Source of the DNA: Oceanirhabdus sp. W0125-5
GTDB lineage: Bacteria > Bacillota > Clostridia > Clostridiales > Clostridiaceae
Direction of reading: 5' to 3'
Assembly (NCBI RefSeq): GCF_027938815.1
Contig: NZ_CP115913.1
Span: 3,134,001-3,198,000 of the forward strand
Length of the DNA stretch: 64,000 nucleotides
In this document: positions 26,113-35,520 of the stretch, one piece after another
Numbering within the stretch: the first letter of the stretch is position 1
How the letters are laid out: each line of letters opens with the position of its first letter
Notes under the pieces: generated by a model
What the model saw: the letters and a program-made list of their open reading frames with translations, nothing else
What the model was told of the DNA's origin: nothing
Databases searched by the model: none
Translations under genes and position numbers: made by a program

Positions 26113-28083
26113 ATGAAATTATCAACAAAAGTAAAAAGAATCTCAAGTTTTCTTTCAATAATATTCAGTTTATTAATAATAATTATCTTAGCAAGTTTTG
26201 TTTTTCAAATGTCATATATTAAATTCAATAAAGATGCTGAAGTTCTTAGAGAAGCATATTATGCAGAACATAGAGAGTTAATAAGAGATGAAGTATATAG
26301 AGTTTATGATTTTATTGAATATCACAAATCTATGACAGAGGAAAGATTAAAAAAAGAAATTAAGGAAAGAGTATATGAAGCTATAAGTATAGTTAGTAAT
26401 ATTTATGATAACAATAAAAATAAAACTCAAGAGGAAATAGATAAATTAATTAAAGATGCGTTATGTGACATTAGATTTAATAATGGTACTGGTTATTATT
26501 TTGCAAATAGATTAGATGGGACAGGCATCTTAAATTCTCCAGGTCCTAATTTGGATGGTCATAATTTAATAAACTTTCAAAATAGTGATGGAGTTTATGT
26601 TTTAAAGGATATAATTGAATTAGTGGAAAAGCAAGGAGAAGGTTTTTATGAGTATACATGGACAAAACCTGACATAACTGGAAATAATTACAGGAAGATA
26701 TCTTATGTAAAGTACTTTAAACCACTTGATATGTATATTGGAACAGGTCTTTATATAGACGATGTGGAGGAAATTGTAAAAAAAGAAGTGTTAGAAAGAA
26801 TTTCTAAAATAAGATATAGAAATGGTGGATATTTCTTTGTAACAACCTATGATGGAACAGCATTGGTATTCGCCCAAGATGATCTTGTAGGTAAAGATAT
26901 TAGCAATATTAAAGATATTAATAATGTAGAGATTCATAAGGAAGAGAAAAAAGTAATTGATGCTTTTGGTCAAGGATATGTTGAATATGTTTGGCCTAAA
27001 CCCGATGAAGAAGGAGTATATCCCAAAATTACCTTTGTTAAAGGAATTCAGGATTGGAAATGGATTTTAGGTACTGGGGCGTATACAGATGATATTGAAA
27101 AAACTCTTGAGATTAAAAAGGAAAAGCTAAAAAAAGAAATTAGATTAGCAGTTTTTAAAATTTCTCTAATAATATTTTTAATTGGATTAATTATTTCATT
27201 TATCCAAGTATACTTACTAAAATGGGCAGAACGTGGTATAAAAGAAGAAGAAAAGATATATGAAATTTTGACTAATCTATCTGAAGATGGGATATTTATT
27301 TTAGAAGCAAGTGGTAAAATAATTGAATGTAATCATAAGGGTTTACAAATGATTTCATATAATAAAAATGAAATAAATAGACTAAATTTTAAAGATATAA
27401 TCATGTCACCTTTATTTAATGAAGGAATTATTGAGAACAATTTAGAAACCTATATTAAAGATAAAAATAATAAGACAATGCCTGTAGATCTTCATATTAA
27501 AAGTATAAAAATAAAAAGAAAAAAGAAATTCATAGCATATGCTAGAGATTTAACAAAAAGAAGGCTTTATGAAGAGACTTTAAAACATAAAGCTATGACA
27601 GATGAACTTACAAATGTATATAATAGAAGATTTATTTTAACTCAATTAAACTCAGAAATTGAAATTGTTAAAGAAATTGGAAATTCTACATCAGTTGTAC
27701 TTTTAGATGTAGATAAATTCAAAACACTAAATGACACATATGGTCATATCTTTGGAGATAAGGTACTAAAAGAATTATGTACAATTTTCACAGACAATTT
27801 AAGAAATACTGATTTTATTGGGAGATATGGTGGGGAGGAATTTATAATTATTCTACCAAACACTAATAAAACAATAGCATTTAAAATAATAGAGCGAATA
27901 AAAAATTCTTTTGAACAGTTTAAGTGGGATGAAGATGAAAAGCTAAAGATTACTTTTAGTGCAGGAATAGTAGAAGTTGATGCAAATACAATTGATAAGA
28001 ATGTGACAGATTATATTGAAGAAGCAGACAAGTTATTATATAAAGCTAAAGAAAATGGTAGGAATAGAATAGAAATCAATTAA
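26113..28083 (+). CDS. Membrane diguanylate cyclase with tandem Cache, PAS and GGDEF domains
   Basis: 656 residues. An N-terminal membrane anchor is followed by two similar extracellular Cache modules (GTGYYFANRLDGTG and NGGYFFVTTYDGTA, each ending in an IGTG/LGTGxYxDD motif). A second membrane segment near residue 355, a PAS domain, and a GGDEF domain with intact active site GGEEF and an allosteric I-site (RNTD, five residues upstream) follow. It should make cyclic di-GMP in response to a small extracellular ligand. ATG 26113 follows AGAGGTG. Confidence 0.93.
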   Translation: MKLSTKVKRISSFLSIIFSLLIIIILASFVFQMSYIKFNKDAEVLREAYYAEHRELIRDEVYRVYDFIEYHKSMTEERLKKEIKERVYEAISIVSNIYDNNKNKTQEEIDKLIKDALCDIRFNNGTGYYFANRLDGTGILNSPGPNLDGHNLINFQNSDGVYVLKDIIELVEKQGEGFYEYTWTKPDITGNNYRKISYVKYFKPLDMYIGTGLYIDDVEEIVKKEVLERISKIRYRNGGYFFVTTYDGTALVFAQDDLVGKDISNIKDINNVEIHKEEKKVIDAFGQGYVEYVWPKPDEEGVYPKITFVKGIQDWKWILGTGAYTDDIEKTLEIKKEKLKKEIRLAVFKISLIIFLIGLIISFIQVYLLKWAERGIKEEEKIYEILTNLSEDGIFILEASGKIIECNHKGLQMISYNKNEINRLNFKDIIMSPLFNEGIIENNLETYIKDKNNKTMPVDLHIKSIKIKRKKKFIAYARDLTKRRLYEETLKHKAMTDELTNVYNRRFILTQLNSEIEIVKEIGNSTSVVLLDVDKFKTLNDTYGHIFGDKVLKELCTIFTDNLRNTDFIGRYGGEEFIIILPNTNKTIAFKIIERIKNSFEQFKWDEDEKLKITFSAGIVEVDANTIDKNVTDYIEEADKLLYKAKENGRNRIEIN

Positions 28084-28107
28084 AGTACGGGCTTCCGTGC
28101 TTTTTTT
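28083..28107 (+). terminator. Terminator after the diguanylate cyclase
   Basis: AAGTACGG and CCGTGCTT pair around GCTT and lead into TTTTTTT; the stem begins at the last base of the stop codon. Bases 28108-28232 hold the promoter and most of the ribosome binding site of the disrupted DJ-1/PfpI gene, but no other gene. Confidence 0.9.
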
Positions 28108-28232
28108 GATATTAGGTTATAATTAAATGCCGATTTACATTATAAAAATATTTGGACATATGAATTTTAATGAGATAATATAGATGTATAGGTAAAAATT
28201 TCAATAATATTTTATTAAGAGGAAGGGGATTT

Positions 28233-30020
28233 GGTAGTGTCAAAAGTATATGAAAATTGATAAGGAATATAAGGATTTAAAGACAAGAAGATTAATTTAG
28301 TTGAGAATGGAAAATTGAAAATGGAAAACGAAGGATATTTCTCTCCGAGAAATTGAAATGATTAATATTTTTTATCCCGATAGGGATGTGTGATTCTAAA
28401 AAAGGGTATGGCAAACAAACCTATGTATAGGTCGATTTTAAAATAATGCGATATTAAGATTGGCAGTATGACTCAGCTAATTTCATTAATTTGCACCAAC
28501 GTGCAGGCATAGTTTCCAACTCTTCAAGTTCTGGAATTATTACAGGAACTTTTTGTTCTAAGCTTGCAGGAGGTTTCAAGAATTGAAGTATGTACAAAAA
28601 AGAATTATATGAGTTATAGAGCCATTTGAGCTATTGTAGCCATTAGTAGTCTTATAACTTCTCTTAAAGGTTCTGTTCAATCGTTCTATAATCTGTTTTA
28701 AAGGACGATATTCAGCAGAAACTTCATCATCATTTGTAAGTCCAATTACTTGTACGATATCGAAATTAATATCATTATTAGCGAAGAAAACTTCTGCTAA
28801 CAGATATATTGGATTACCATCGACTACTAGTTTAAGGCTATCAGGAAGCTTTTCGTACTTAGTGATAACATCGTAGATGGCTCTACAAGCTAAGAAAGTA
28901 TCGCGATGAGGCGAAACTCTATACGAGAGAATTATCTTTTTAACAGCATCAAAGAAGAAACATATATAGTTCCATTTACCATTAACCTTAATGTATGTTT
29001 CGTCACCACATATAGATTCTGTTGGATTGTATGGATAGTTGTCCAACATTGGTTTTAGCAAAACTGAAGCAGCTTCTGCATAGTTTAAAACAGTTTGATG
29101 CGATATCTTTACACCATGAACTTCTCTCATTATGGCTGCTGTTTTTCTTGAAGATAGTCCGTAATTTACGTAGTAAGTCATTATCAAGCCAAATACATGA
29201 GATGAGGAATACATCTTAGATAATGAGATGTTACTTTGCACAGGACTATCGCCCTTTAGAGAGGCTAAATCAAAATCAAATTCTCTAAATATATATCTAA
29301 CTTTAGTATCATAGGGTTTTTCTTTAAATGCTTGACGTTCCTCTTTTGTCATAGACTTTAGGTTATTTTTATAAAAAGAACAGTTGTTATTTCTGCATTT
29401 GTAAATGGTAAAATTACTACGATTTTTTATGCTATCTAGAAATTTATTACAATGGGGACACTTAAACCTTACCTGTTTATCATAAAGGTTTTTAGGATTA
29501 AATTTAGTGGAACAAACTTTGCATTTACATTGTCCTCGTCCACCATTATTATCGTATAGATAAATATTTGGAGCAGAACATTTAGGACAGCTGATTTTAG
29601 AATCTACGTGAGAACGTCCTTTTTGAGGTCTAACAGGAGCTAATTGCTTGCCTTTAAGTTTATGGTGCTCCGCTAGGAGTTCTGTGTAATTAAACCTTTC
29701 AGGTTTCACGATTATTGGCTTATCATCTATTTGGAAGTCTCTGAAAGGTTTATTTAAAGGATCCGAGTTGGGAATCTTATTAAGTCCTTTTCCGGTCAAT
29801 AAAATAATTAGTAGGTTTATAACTTGTTTAAGAAAAACAATATACAAAACTAAAAATGAATTAATCATGTTAAAAGCTTGCCTCCTTATCTTTGGTGATA
29901 TATTTTCTTTTCGCAAACTAAAATTAACACCTTTAGAGGGAGGGGGCAAGTCTAATATAGATAAAGTATTGAAAATAAAGGGGTTACGTCGGAAGTACCA
30001 TTAAAACTTTTGACAATACC
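28233..30020 (-). mobile_element. IS6-like insertion sequence (1788 bp) with 8-bp target duplication
   Basis: Terminal inverted repeats GGTAGTGTCAAAAGT (left) and GGTATTGTCAAAAGT (right, read inward) differ at one base. They are flanked by a direct repeat GGGGATTT at 28225-28232 and 30021-30028, a perfect 8-bp target duplication. It carries one transposase reading frame on the minus strand, now frameshifted. The target was the ribosome binding site of the DJ-1/PfpI gene. About 220 bases between the left repeat and the transposase end hold no gene. Confidence 0.9.
28454..29868 (-). pseudogene. Frameshifted DDE transposase of the IS6-like element
   Basis: The start at 29868 (MINSFLVLYIV) follows AAGGAGG. 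Two zinc-ribbon segments (CPKC...CKVC and CPHCN...CRNNNC) precede a DDE core (GDETYIKV, VVDGNP, and the glutamate in QIIERLNRTFKRSY). The main frame stops at 28576-28578 right after CTYFNS. The normal family ending (FLKPPASLEQKVP..., through MPARWCKLMKLA) continues in another frame to a stop at 28454-28456. One base appears to be lost near 28579-28585, probably a T from the AATTTC in the family sequence. All catalytic residues lie before the break, so residual activity cannot be excluded. Confidence 0.85.
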
Positions 30021-30546
30021 GGGGATTTTATGGGGAAAATTCTATGTTTTATTTACGATGATATGGCAGATTTTGAAATGACATTACCAGGAACAGCTAT
30101 TTCATGGCTTAAGAAAGAATTAGTTACAATTGCTTATAAGAATAAAGCTGTTCAGAGTAGACCAGGATTTAAGTATCTTCCACATGCCACTGTGAAAGAG
30201 GCTCTGGATTTTGATGATATTGATGGCTTAATTATTCCAGGTGGATGGGGAGATGAACAAAAAACGGAGTTAACGGAATTAATTCAAAAGCTAAATAAAG
30301 GTGATAAAATGCTTGCTGCTATATGCGCTGGTCCAAAATTCTTAGCAAGAGCTGGAGTATTAAATGATAAGAAATATACCACAACTTTAACATAACTAGC
30401 AGAAGTCTCCCATCTTCTATAAGTGGGAGATGAATGCGTAATCTTAATACTTTTACATGGATAAAAAATCATAAACGTGAAATAATAAGAATGAATGTTC
30501 TTGAGATTCATTAGTATTGTATTCAAAAGTAAAGGTGTTGAAAGCA

Positions 30547-31644
30547 GTGAAAATCAACAAAGCGTATAAATTCAGAATATATCCAAATGAAAATCAAATA
30601 GAGATTATTGAAAAATCTTTTGGTTGTTCAAGATATGTATATAATCATTTCTTAAACCAAAGGAATGAAATATATAAAGCTGAAAAAAGATGTATGAAAT
30701 ATACAGAACAACAAAATCAATTACCAAGTATGAAAAAAGAACTTGTGTGGCTTAAAGAAGTTGATAGTACATCACTGCAGATGTCACTAAGAAATCTTGA
30801 TGCTGCATTCAAAAATTTCTTTGAAGGTAGAGCAGACAGACCAAAATTCAAAAGTAAAAGAGAAAACTATAAATCATATACAAGTAATTTTGTGAATAAC
30901 AATATTGAAATAAAAAAAGATAAAATAAAACTGCCTAAATTGAAATATGTTAATGCAAAAATTCATAGATATGTTGAAGATAGAGTAATAAACGCTACTG
31001 TTTCTAAAACATCAAGTGGTAAATATTTTGTATCTATATGTGTTGAAACAAAGATAGAGTCATTAAAAAAAGTATCGGGGAATGTTGGTATAGACTTAGG
31101 GTTATGTCATTTTGCAATATTATCAAATGGTGAAAAGATTCAAAATCCTAAGTATCTAAAAAAGTCATTAGATAAATTGGCAAAGGAACAAAGAAAATTA
31201 AGTAGTAAAGAAAAAGACAGTAACAATTGGAATAAGCAAAGAATAAAGGTTGCTAGACTACATGAACGTATATCTAATCAAAGATTAGACTTCATCCATA
31301 AGTTATCTAAAAGAATTATAAGCGATAATCAAGTTATAATTCTTGAAGATTTATCAGTTAAAAATATGATGAAGAATGATAAATTAGCTCAAAGTATTTC
31401 AGATGTAAGTTGGTATAAATTTGTTACTATTCTAGATTATAAAGCAAAATGGCATGGAAGAAAAATTCATAAAATAAATAGATGGTATCCATCATCTAAA
31501 ACATGCAATAATTGTGGTCATGTTTTAGATGAAATGCCACTGCATATAAGAGAATGGAAATGTCCTAAATGCGATAGCATTCATGATAGGGATATAAATG
31601 CCAGTAGGAATATCTTAAAGAAAGGGTTATTAGAAATAGCCTAA
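30547..31644 (+). CDS. tnpB: TnpB RNA-guided nuclease, copy 1
   Basis: 365 residues starting at GTG 30547 behind AAAGGTG. It has an N-terminal helix-turn-helix-like region (AYKFRIYPNENQ), then a RuvC-like nuclease with catalytic residues in GIDLG (Asp near 183), ILEDLSVKNM (Glu near 267) and DRDINASRN (Asp near 349). A zinc finger (CNNCGH...CPKC) lies before the last motif. All three catalytic positions are intact, so it is likely an active ancestor-type relative of Cas12. It differs from copy 2 at 14 residues by direct comparison. Confidence 0.95.
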   Translation: MKINKAYKFRIYPNENQIEIIEKSFGCSRYVYNHFLNQRNEIYKAEKRCMKYTEQQNQLPSMKKELVWLKEVDSTSLQMSLRNLDAAFKNFFEGRADRPKFKSKRENYKSYTSNFVNNNIEIKKDKIKLPKLKYVNAKIHRYVEDRVINATVSKTSSGKYFVSICVETKIESLKKVSGNVGIDLGLCHFAILSNGEKIQNPKYLKKSLDKLAKEQRKLSSKEKDSNNWNKQRIKVARLHERISNQRLDFIHKLSKRIISDNQVIILEDLSVKNMMKNDKLAQSISDVSWYKFVTILDYKAKWHGRKIHKINRWYPSSKTCNNCGHVLDEMPLHIREWKCPKCDSIHDRDINASRNILKKGLLEIA

Positions 31645-31776
31645 AAAAATAAGAACCGTAGGTCTTACGGGGATAGCCTGTGGAGAAAGTAGATTGCGAA
31701 ATCTGTGAAGCAGGAAAAGTTCTTGGATATACCAAGAAGCCCCCACTTCAGCGTGAGTAAGTGGAGGGAGAGTTCA
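31645..31776 (+). ncRNA. Predicted omega RNA of TnpB copy 1
   Basis: The 132 bases after tnpB are structured and almost identical in both copies: ACCGTAGGTCTTACGG hairpin, GAAAGT...GATTGCGAAATC, and the right-end hairpin. In studied systems the RNA scaffold ends at the right end and the flanking host DNA is the guide. The guide here would begin CCAGCTGAACATCTTA at 31777, the rest of the DJ-1 gene. Position-based prediction. Confidence 0.75.
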
Positions 31777-32079
31777 CCAGCTGAACATCTTAAATCACAG
31801 GGTGTAGAAGATTTCTTTCCTAGAGAAAACTTTCTAAGTGAAAAAGTTGTGAGAGATAAGAACATTGTTACTGCTGTAGGAAATGCTTTTATTGACTTTT
31901 CCATGGAAATTCTTGATTATTTCGAAGCTTTCGAAGGGGCAGATAATAACGCTGATAAAGAAACATTTGCTAAGCATTATAAAGGTTTATAAGTTATCAA
32001 ATAGGGTCATTTGTGAGTTGAAAACTCATTGAATGCCCTTATTGATTTGCCATTGAAACTTGGGAAAAGGGGAGGCTTT

Positions 32080-32841
32080 ATGGTTATAAAAACAGAAAAA
32101 TCTAAGGCTATTAAAGAGTTTTTAGAAAAGGATTTGTTAATAAACTTAAATATGCTAGGGATAATTGAAAATGTACCTGAAGCAGAGATATACATAGATA
32201 ATGTGGAAAATCCTAAAGGTGTATTTATTAAAAAAGATTATTTTAATTATATTTATTCTAAAGAAGATAGTTTTATTGATGAAGTTTGTGATAATTTCAT
32301 TAAAGATGGTTACTATGGATTTTCAGGAGTAGAGGAAACTATAGCAAAGAAAATTCAAGAAAAGTATCAAGTTCATTGGGAGAATCCATGTTATCTATAC
32401 TATATGCCAAAAGAAAATCTAAATTTAGAATTAATAAAAAATGAAGTGCAAAATGTAGATATTAAAGATGCAGAAATTATTGATGAATTCTATGAATTTA
32501 GAAATCCTGGAAGTATTGATGCAATAAAAAAAGATATTGAGAACAGACCATCTTCAGCACTATATATAAATGATGAAATCGTCTGTTGGGTTTTGACTCA
32601 TGATGATAATTCCATGGGAATAATGTATACAAAAGAAGAACATAGAAGAAAGGGTTACGCAGTTGACACTGCCGTTGATTTAGCACATAAGACACTTGAA
32701 ATAGGGCGAATTCCTTATCTTCAGATTGTTACTAGAAATAAAAAATCACCAGGTCTTGCAAAGAAATGTGGTTTTGTTGAAATGGGAATAGTTTCTTGGT
32801 TTGGAATAATTGCAGGAACTCCAAAGGAAGTAATCGATTAG
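32080..32841 (+). CDS. GNAT-family acetyltransferase (FR47-like)
   Basis: 253 residues. The C-terminal half has the acetyl-CoA loop (MGIMYTKEEHRRKGYAVDTAVDLAHKTL) and the closing SPGLAKKCGFVEMG segment of GNAT enzymes. The N-terminal half is divergent. ATG 32080 follows AAGGGGAGG and is favoured over an upstream in-frame ATG at 32029. The substrate is unknown; it stands alone between the disrupted DJ-1 gene and a terminator. Confidence 0.85.
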   Translation: MVIKTEKSKAIKEFLEKDLLINLNMLGIIENVPEAEIYIDNVENPKGVFIKKDYFNYIYSKEDSFIDEVCDNFIKDGYYGFSGVEETIAKKIQEKYQVHWENPCYLYYMPKENLNLELIKNEVQNVDIKDAEIIDEFYEFRNPGSIDAIKKDIENRPSSALYINDEIVCWVLTHDDNSMGIMYTKEEHRRKGYAVDTAVDLAHKTLEIGRIPYLQIVTRNKKSPGLAKKCGFVEMGIVSWFGIIAGTPKEVID

Positions 32842-32852
32842 TTTATTGTATT

Positions 32853-32884
32853 AAAGGGAATCTTACTAAAGATTCCCTTTACTT
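32853..32884 (+). terminator. Terminator after the GNAT gene
   Basis: AAAGGGAATCTT pairs perfectly with AAGATTCCCTTT around ACTA. A moderate T-rich stretch follows. The 300 bases up to 33190 contain the amino-acid transporter promoter and no gene. Confidence 0.88.
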
Positions 32885-33122
32885 ATATTTCTATATAAAT
32901 TTCAAATAGGAAATACTATAAGTAATTCTAAAATAATAGACTCATCATATTGAAGGGAATGAATGTATATGCAGTATATACGAAAGAATATGCATAAAAA
33001 CATATACCTTAAATTCTATTATAAAATTATTTTTATTACGATTGAATAAAGGGGAAGTGGCTTGCAAAGCTGTTTTTGATGATAATGATTTAACTATGAA
33101 TAAAATACCAGTAAAAAAACTC

Positions 33123-33152
33123 TTGCATATTTATGCGTATTTTGTGTATAAT
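33123..33152 (+). promoter_or_regulatory. Promoter of the amino-acid ABC operon with an ArgR-like box
   Basis: TTGCAT (33123-33128) and TATAAT (33147-33152) are spaced 18 bases apart. TGCATATTTATGCG (33124-33137), a near-perfect inverted repeat, overlaps the -35 and spacer and resembles the half-site layout of arginine-repressor boxes. Similar TGCATA-like words occur upstream near 32970-33000. Regulation by ArgR is an inference. Confidence 0.55.
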
Positions 33153-33190
33153 CATTTACATGAAGAACACAAAACATAGGAGGAGTAAAA

Positions 33191-33994
33191 ATGAAAGGAA
33201 TTTATGGAAAGTTATTAAGTTTATTAATTGTTGGAATGGTAATGTTCTCTTTATCATCATGTGGTAAAGAAGTAAGTGTTGAGGGAGAAAATAAAAAAGC
33301 AAAATTAGTATTAGGTACAAGCGCTGACTATGCTCCATATGAGTTTCATAAAGAGATAGACGGCAAAGATACTATAGTAGGTTTTGATATTGATATTGCA
33401 AAAGCAATTGCAGAAGATTTAGACATGGAACTTGAGATTAAAGATATGAGCTTTGATGGATTGTTAGAAGCATTAGTTACAGGGAAAATTGATATTATTA
33501 TAGCTGGTATGACACCTACACCAGAGAGAGCTGAGAATGTTGATTTTTCAAAGATTTATTATACAGCTGTTAATAATATTTTAATCAATAAAGAAAATAT
33601 GGACAAGATATCTACTTTAGAAGATTTAAAAGGAAAAAAAATCGGAGTTCAAAAAGGATCTGTACAAGAAGCTTTAGTTACTGAACAAATTAAGGAAGCT
33701 GAGTTTAAAAGCTTAACAAAAATTACAGATTTAATACTTGAATTAAAGCACGGAAAAGTTGATGCTATAGTAATTGAGAATCCTGTGGCTGAAGCTTATG
33801 TTGAGAAAAACCAAGATTTAATGATTACTGATATGAAATTTGATGTTAATTCAGAAGAACTAGGTTCTGCTGTTGCAGCCGCTAAAGGATCTGATGAGCT
33901 TATAGAGGCAATTAATAAAACAATAGATAAATTAATTGCAGAAGGAAAAATCAACGAATTTATTGTTGAAGCAAATAATCTTTTAGAAGATTAG
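33191..33994 (+). CDS. Polar amino-acid ABC transporter, substrate-binding lipoprotein
   Basis: 267 residues. A lipoprotein signal peptide ends at Cys24 (LSSC lipobox), followed by a type 3 periplasmic-binding fold (GTSADYAPYEFH, VGFDIDIAKAIAEDL, AGMTPTPERAENVDFS, LKGKKIGVQKGSVQ). It captures an amino acid outside the membrane. The residues fit the Arg/Lys/His/Gln subgroup, and the ArgR-like box upstream hints at a basic amino acid. Ribosome binding site AGGAGG. Confidence 0.92.
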   Translation: MKGIYGKLLSLLIVGMVMFSLSSCGKEVSVEGENKKAKLVLGTSADYAPYEFHKEIDGKDTIVGFDIDIAKAIAEDLDMELEIKDMSFDGLLEALVTGKIDIIIAGMTPTPERAENVDFSKIYYTAVNNILINKENMDKISTLEDLKGKKIGVQKGSVQEALVTEQIKEAEFKSLTKITDLILELKHGKVDAIVIENPVAEAYVEKNQDLMITDMKFDVNSEELGSAVAAAKGSDELIEAINKTIDKLIAEGKINEFIVEANNLLED

Positions 33995-34004
33995 GAGGAG
34001 AAAA

Positions 34005-34661
34005 ATGGATTTTAGTTTCTTACCAAAGTATTATACCTTCTTTTTAGAGGGAGGAAAAAACACATTAATAATAGCGTTATTTACTGTACTATTTGGAACT
34101 GCTTTAGGATTAGTATTAAGTTTAATGAAGTTATCTTCTAATAAGCTTGTTAAATTTATATCTACATCTTATATAGAGTTTATGAGAGGTACACCGATAC
34201 TTGTTCAATTATATATAGTTTATTACGGGCTTCCAGTAATAGGGATTGAGTTGCCAGATATACTAGCTGGTATTGTAACTCTCTCCCTAAACAGTGGAGC
34301 ATATGTAGCAGAGGTAATAAGAGCTGGAATAAATGCAGTTGATAAAGGTCAAACAGAGGCTGCTAGAAGTTTAGGTATGTCAAATTCCTTAACTATGAAG
34401 GAAATAATAATACCTCAAGCATTTAAAAATATTTTACCTGCACTAGGGAATGAATTTATAACTATTATTAAGGAATCATCAATAGTTTCAGTAATAGGGA
34501 TACATGAACTTATGTATAAGGCTAATACTGTTAGAGGAAATATATTCAGACCTTTTGAACCATTGATAATTGTAGCTTTAATGTATTTCATACTTACATT
34601 TACATGTTCTAAGTTATTAGGAATAGCTGAAGGGAGGCTAAAAAGAGTTGATTCACATTAG
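34005..34661 (+). CDS. Polar amino-acid ABC transporter, permease
   Basis: 218 residues with about five membrane segments of the His/Glu/Gln/Arg permease family. The coupling motif [28 protein letters not shown] and the [14 protein letters not shown] segment are typical. It starts 11 bases after the binding protein gene and overlaps the ATPase gene by 14 bases. Confidence 0.93.
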   Translation: MDFSFLPKYYTFFLEGGKNTLIIALFTVLFGTALGLVLSLMKLSSNKLVKFISTSYIEFMRGTPILVQLYIVYYGLPVIGIELPDILAGIVTLSLNSGAYVAEVIRAGINAVDKGQTEAARSLGMSNSLTMKEIIIPQAFKNILPALGNEFITIIKESSIVSVIGIHELMYKANTVRGNIFRPFEPLIIVALMYFILTFTCSKLLGIAEGRLKRVDSH

Positions 34662-35370
34662 TAATTTGCATAAAAAATTCGGGAAAAATCACGTACTTAA
34701 AGGAATAAATAATCAAATAGATAAAGGTGAAGTTGTTGTAGTTATTGGACCATCTGGTTCAGGGAAAAGTACCTTTTTAAGATGCTTAAATCTATTAGAA
34801 GAGCCAACAGATGGCAAAATAGAATTTCAAGGAACCAATATAGTTGATAAGAACACTAATATAAATAGTATAAGAGAAAATATGGGTATGGTTTTTCAAC
34901 AGTTTAATTTGTTTCCTCATAAAACCGTATTAGAGAATATCACAATAGCTCCAATAAAAGTAAAGGGAGTTGAAAAGACTCAGGCTGAAAAAAATGCTTA
35001 TGAACTTCTCAATAAAGTAGGATTAGGAGATAAAGCTGAAGCATATCCATCTTCACTTTCAGGGGGACAAAAACAGCGTGTGGCAATAGCTAGAGCTTTA
35101 GCTATGGAACCAGAAGTTATGCTTTTTGACGAACCAACCTCAGCATTAGATCCTGAAATGGTAGGAGAAGTTTTAAGTGTAATGAAGGAGTTAGCTGCAG
35201 AGGGAATGACAATGGTAATTGTAACTCATGAAATGGGATTTGCAAGAGAAGTAGGGGATAGAGTAATTTTCATGGATCAAGGGAATATCATTGAAGAAGC
35301 AACGCCAAGTGAAATATTCAATAATCCTAGACATAATAGAACTAAAGAATTTTTAAATAAGGTATTATAA
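34648..35370 (+). CDS. Polar amino-acid ABC transporter, ATP-binding protein
   Basis: 240 residues of the GlnQ/HisP type: Walker A (GPSGSGKST), signature ([15 protein letters not shown]), Walker B ([16 protein letters not shown]) and switch histidine (VTHEM). The start is TTG at 34648 behind GGGAGG, inside the end of the permease gene, which implies translational coupling. It completes the importer. Confidence 0.94.
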   Translation: MIHISNLHKKFGKNHVLKGINNQIDKGEVVVVIGPSGSGKSTFLRCLNLLEEPTDGKIEFQGTNIVDKNTNINSIRENMGMVFQQFNLFPHKTVLENITIAPIKVKGVEKTQAEKNAYELLNKVGLGDKAEAYPSSLSGGQKQRVAIARALAMEPEVMLFDEPTSALDPEMVGEVLSVMKELAAEGMTMVIVTHEMGFAREVGDRVIFMDQGNIIEEATPSEIFNNPRHNRTKEFLNKVL

Positions 35371-35408
35371 CAAGCTTAAGAGAATAATCTTTTTAAGCTT
35401 GTTTTTTT
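35370..35408 (+). terminator. Terminator after the amino-acid transporter
   Basis: ACAAGCTTAA pairs with TTAAGCTTGT around 13 bases, followed by TTTTTTT. Confidence 0.9.
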
Positions 35409-35520
35409 ATTTTTCAGGAAATTGCTCATTTTTCATTATGTATTGTTCTTGAGCCATAAGTATTGTATTAATATGGTAAAATTGATTTAGATGAGTAAAA
35501 ATGATATGGGGGTATTAATT

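Larger units (their letters stand above)
30393..31776 (+). mobile_element. IS605-family TnpB-only element, copy 1
   Basis: A 1384-bp element with no tnpA. The left end starts at TAACTAGC directly after TTTAACA in the DJ-1 gene and has a hairpin (TCTCCCA/TGGGAGA, about 30407-30431). The right end has a second hairpin (CCACTT/AAGTGG near 31742-31763) and finishes at GAGTTCA. There is no target duplication, as expected for single-strand HUH transposition. The ends are defined by comparison with copy 2 and by restoration of both split genes. Confidence 0.92.
30030..31992 (+). pseudogene. DJ-1/PfpI family gene split by a TnpB element
   Basis: The N-terminal 121 residues (30030-30392) include the nucleophile elbow AAICAGP and the PGGWG motif. 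The C-terminal part resumes at 31777 (PAEHLKSQGVEDFFPREN) to the stop at 31992. Joining base 30392 to 31777 restores one open frame, giving ...TTLTPAEHLK..., as expected for a DJ-1-type glyoxalase/chaperone of about 190 residues. The start lies two bases after the target duplication of the upstream IS, which has displaced its promoter. The gene is therefore inactivated twice. Confidence 0.92.

Noticed and set aside
28406..28425. GGGTATGGCAAAC considered as the left end of the IS6-like element
   Set aside because: GGTAGTGTCAAAAGT at 28233 matches the right end far better and is flanked by the same 8-bp repeat GGGGATTT as the right end.
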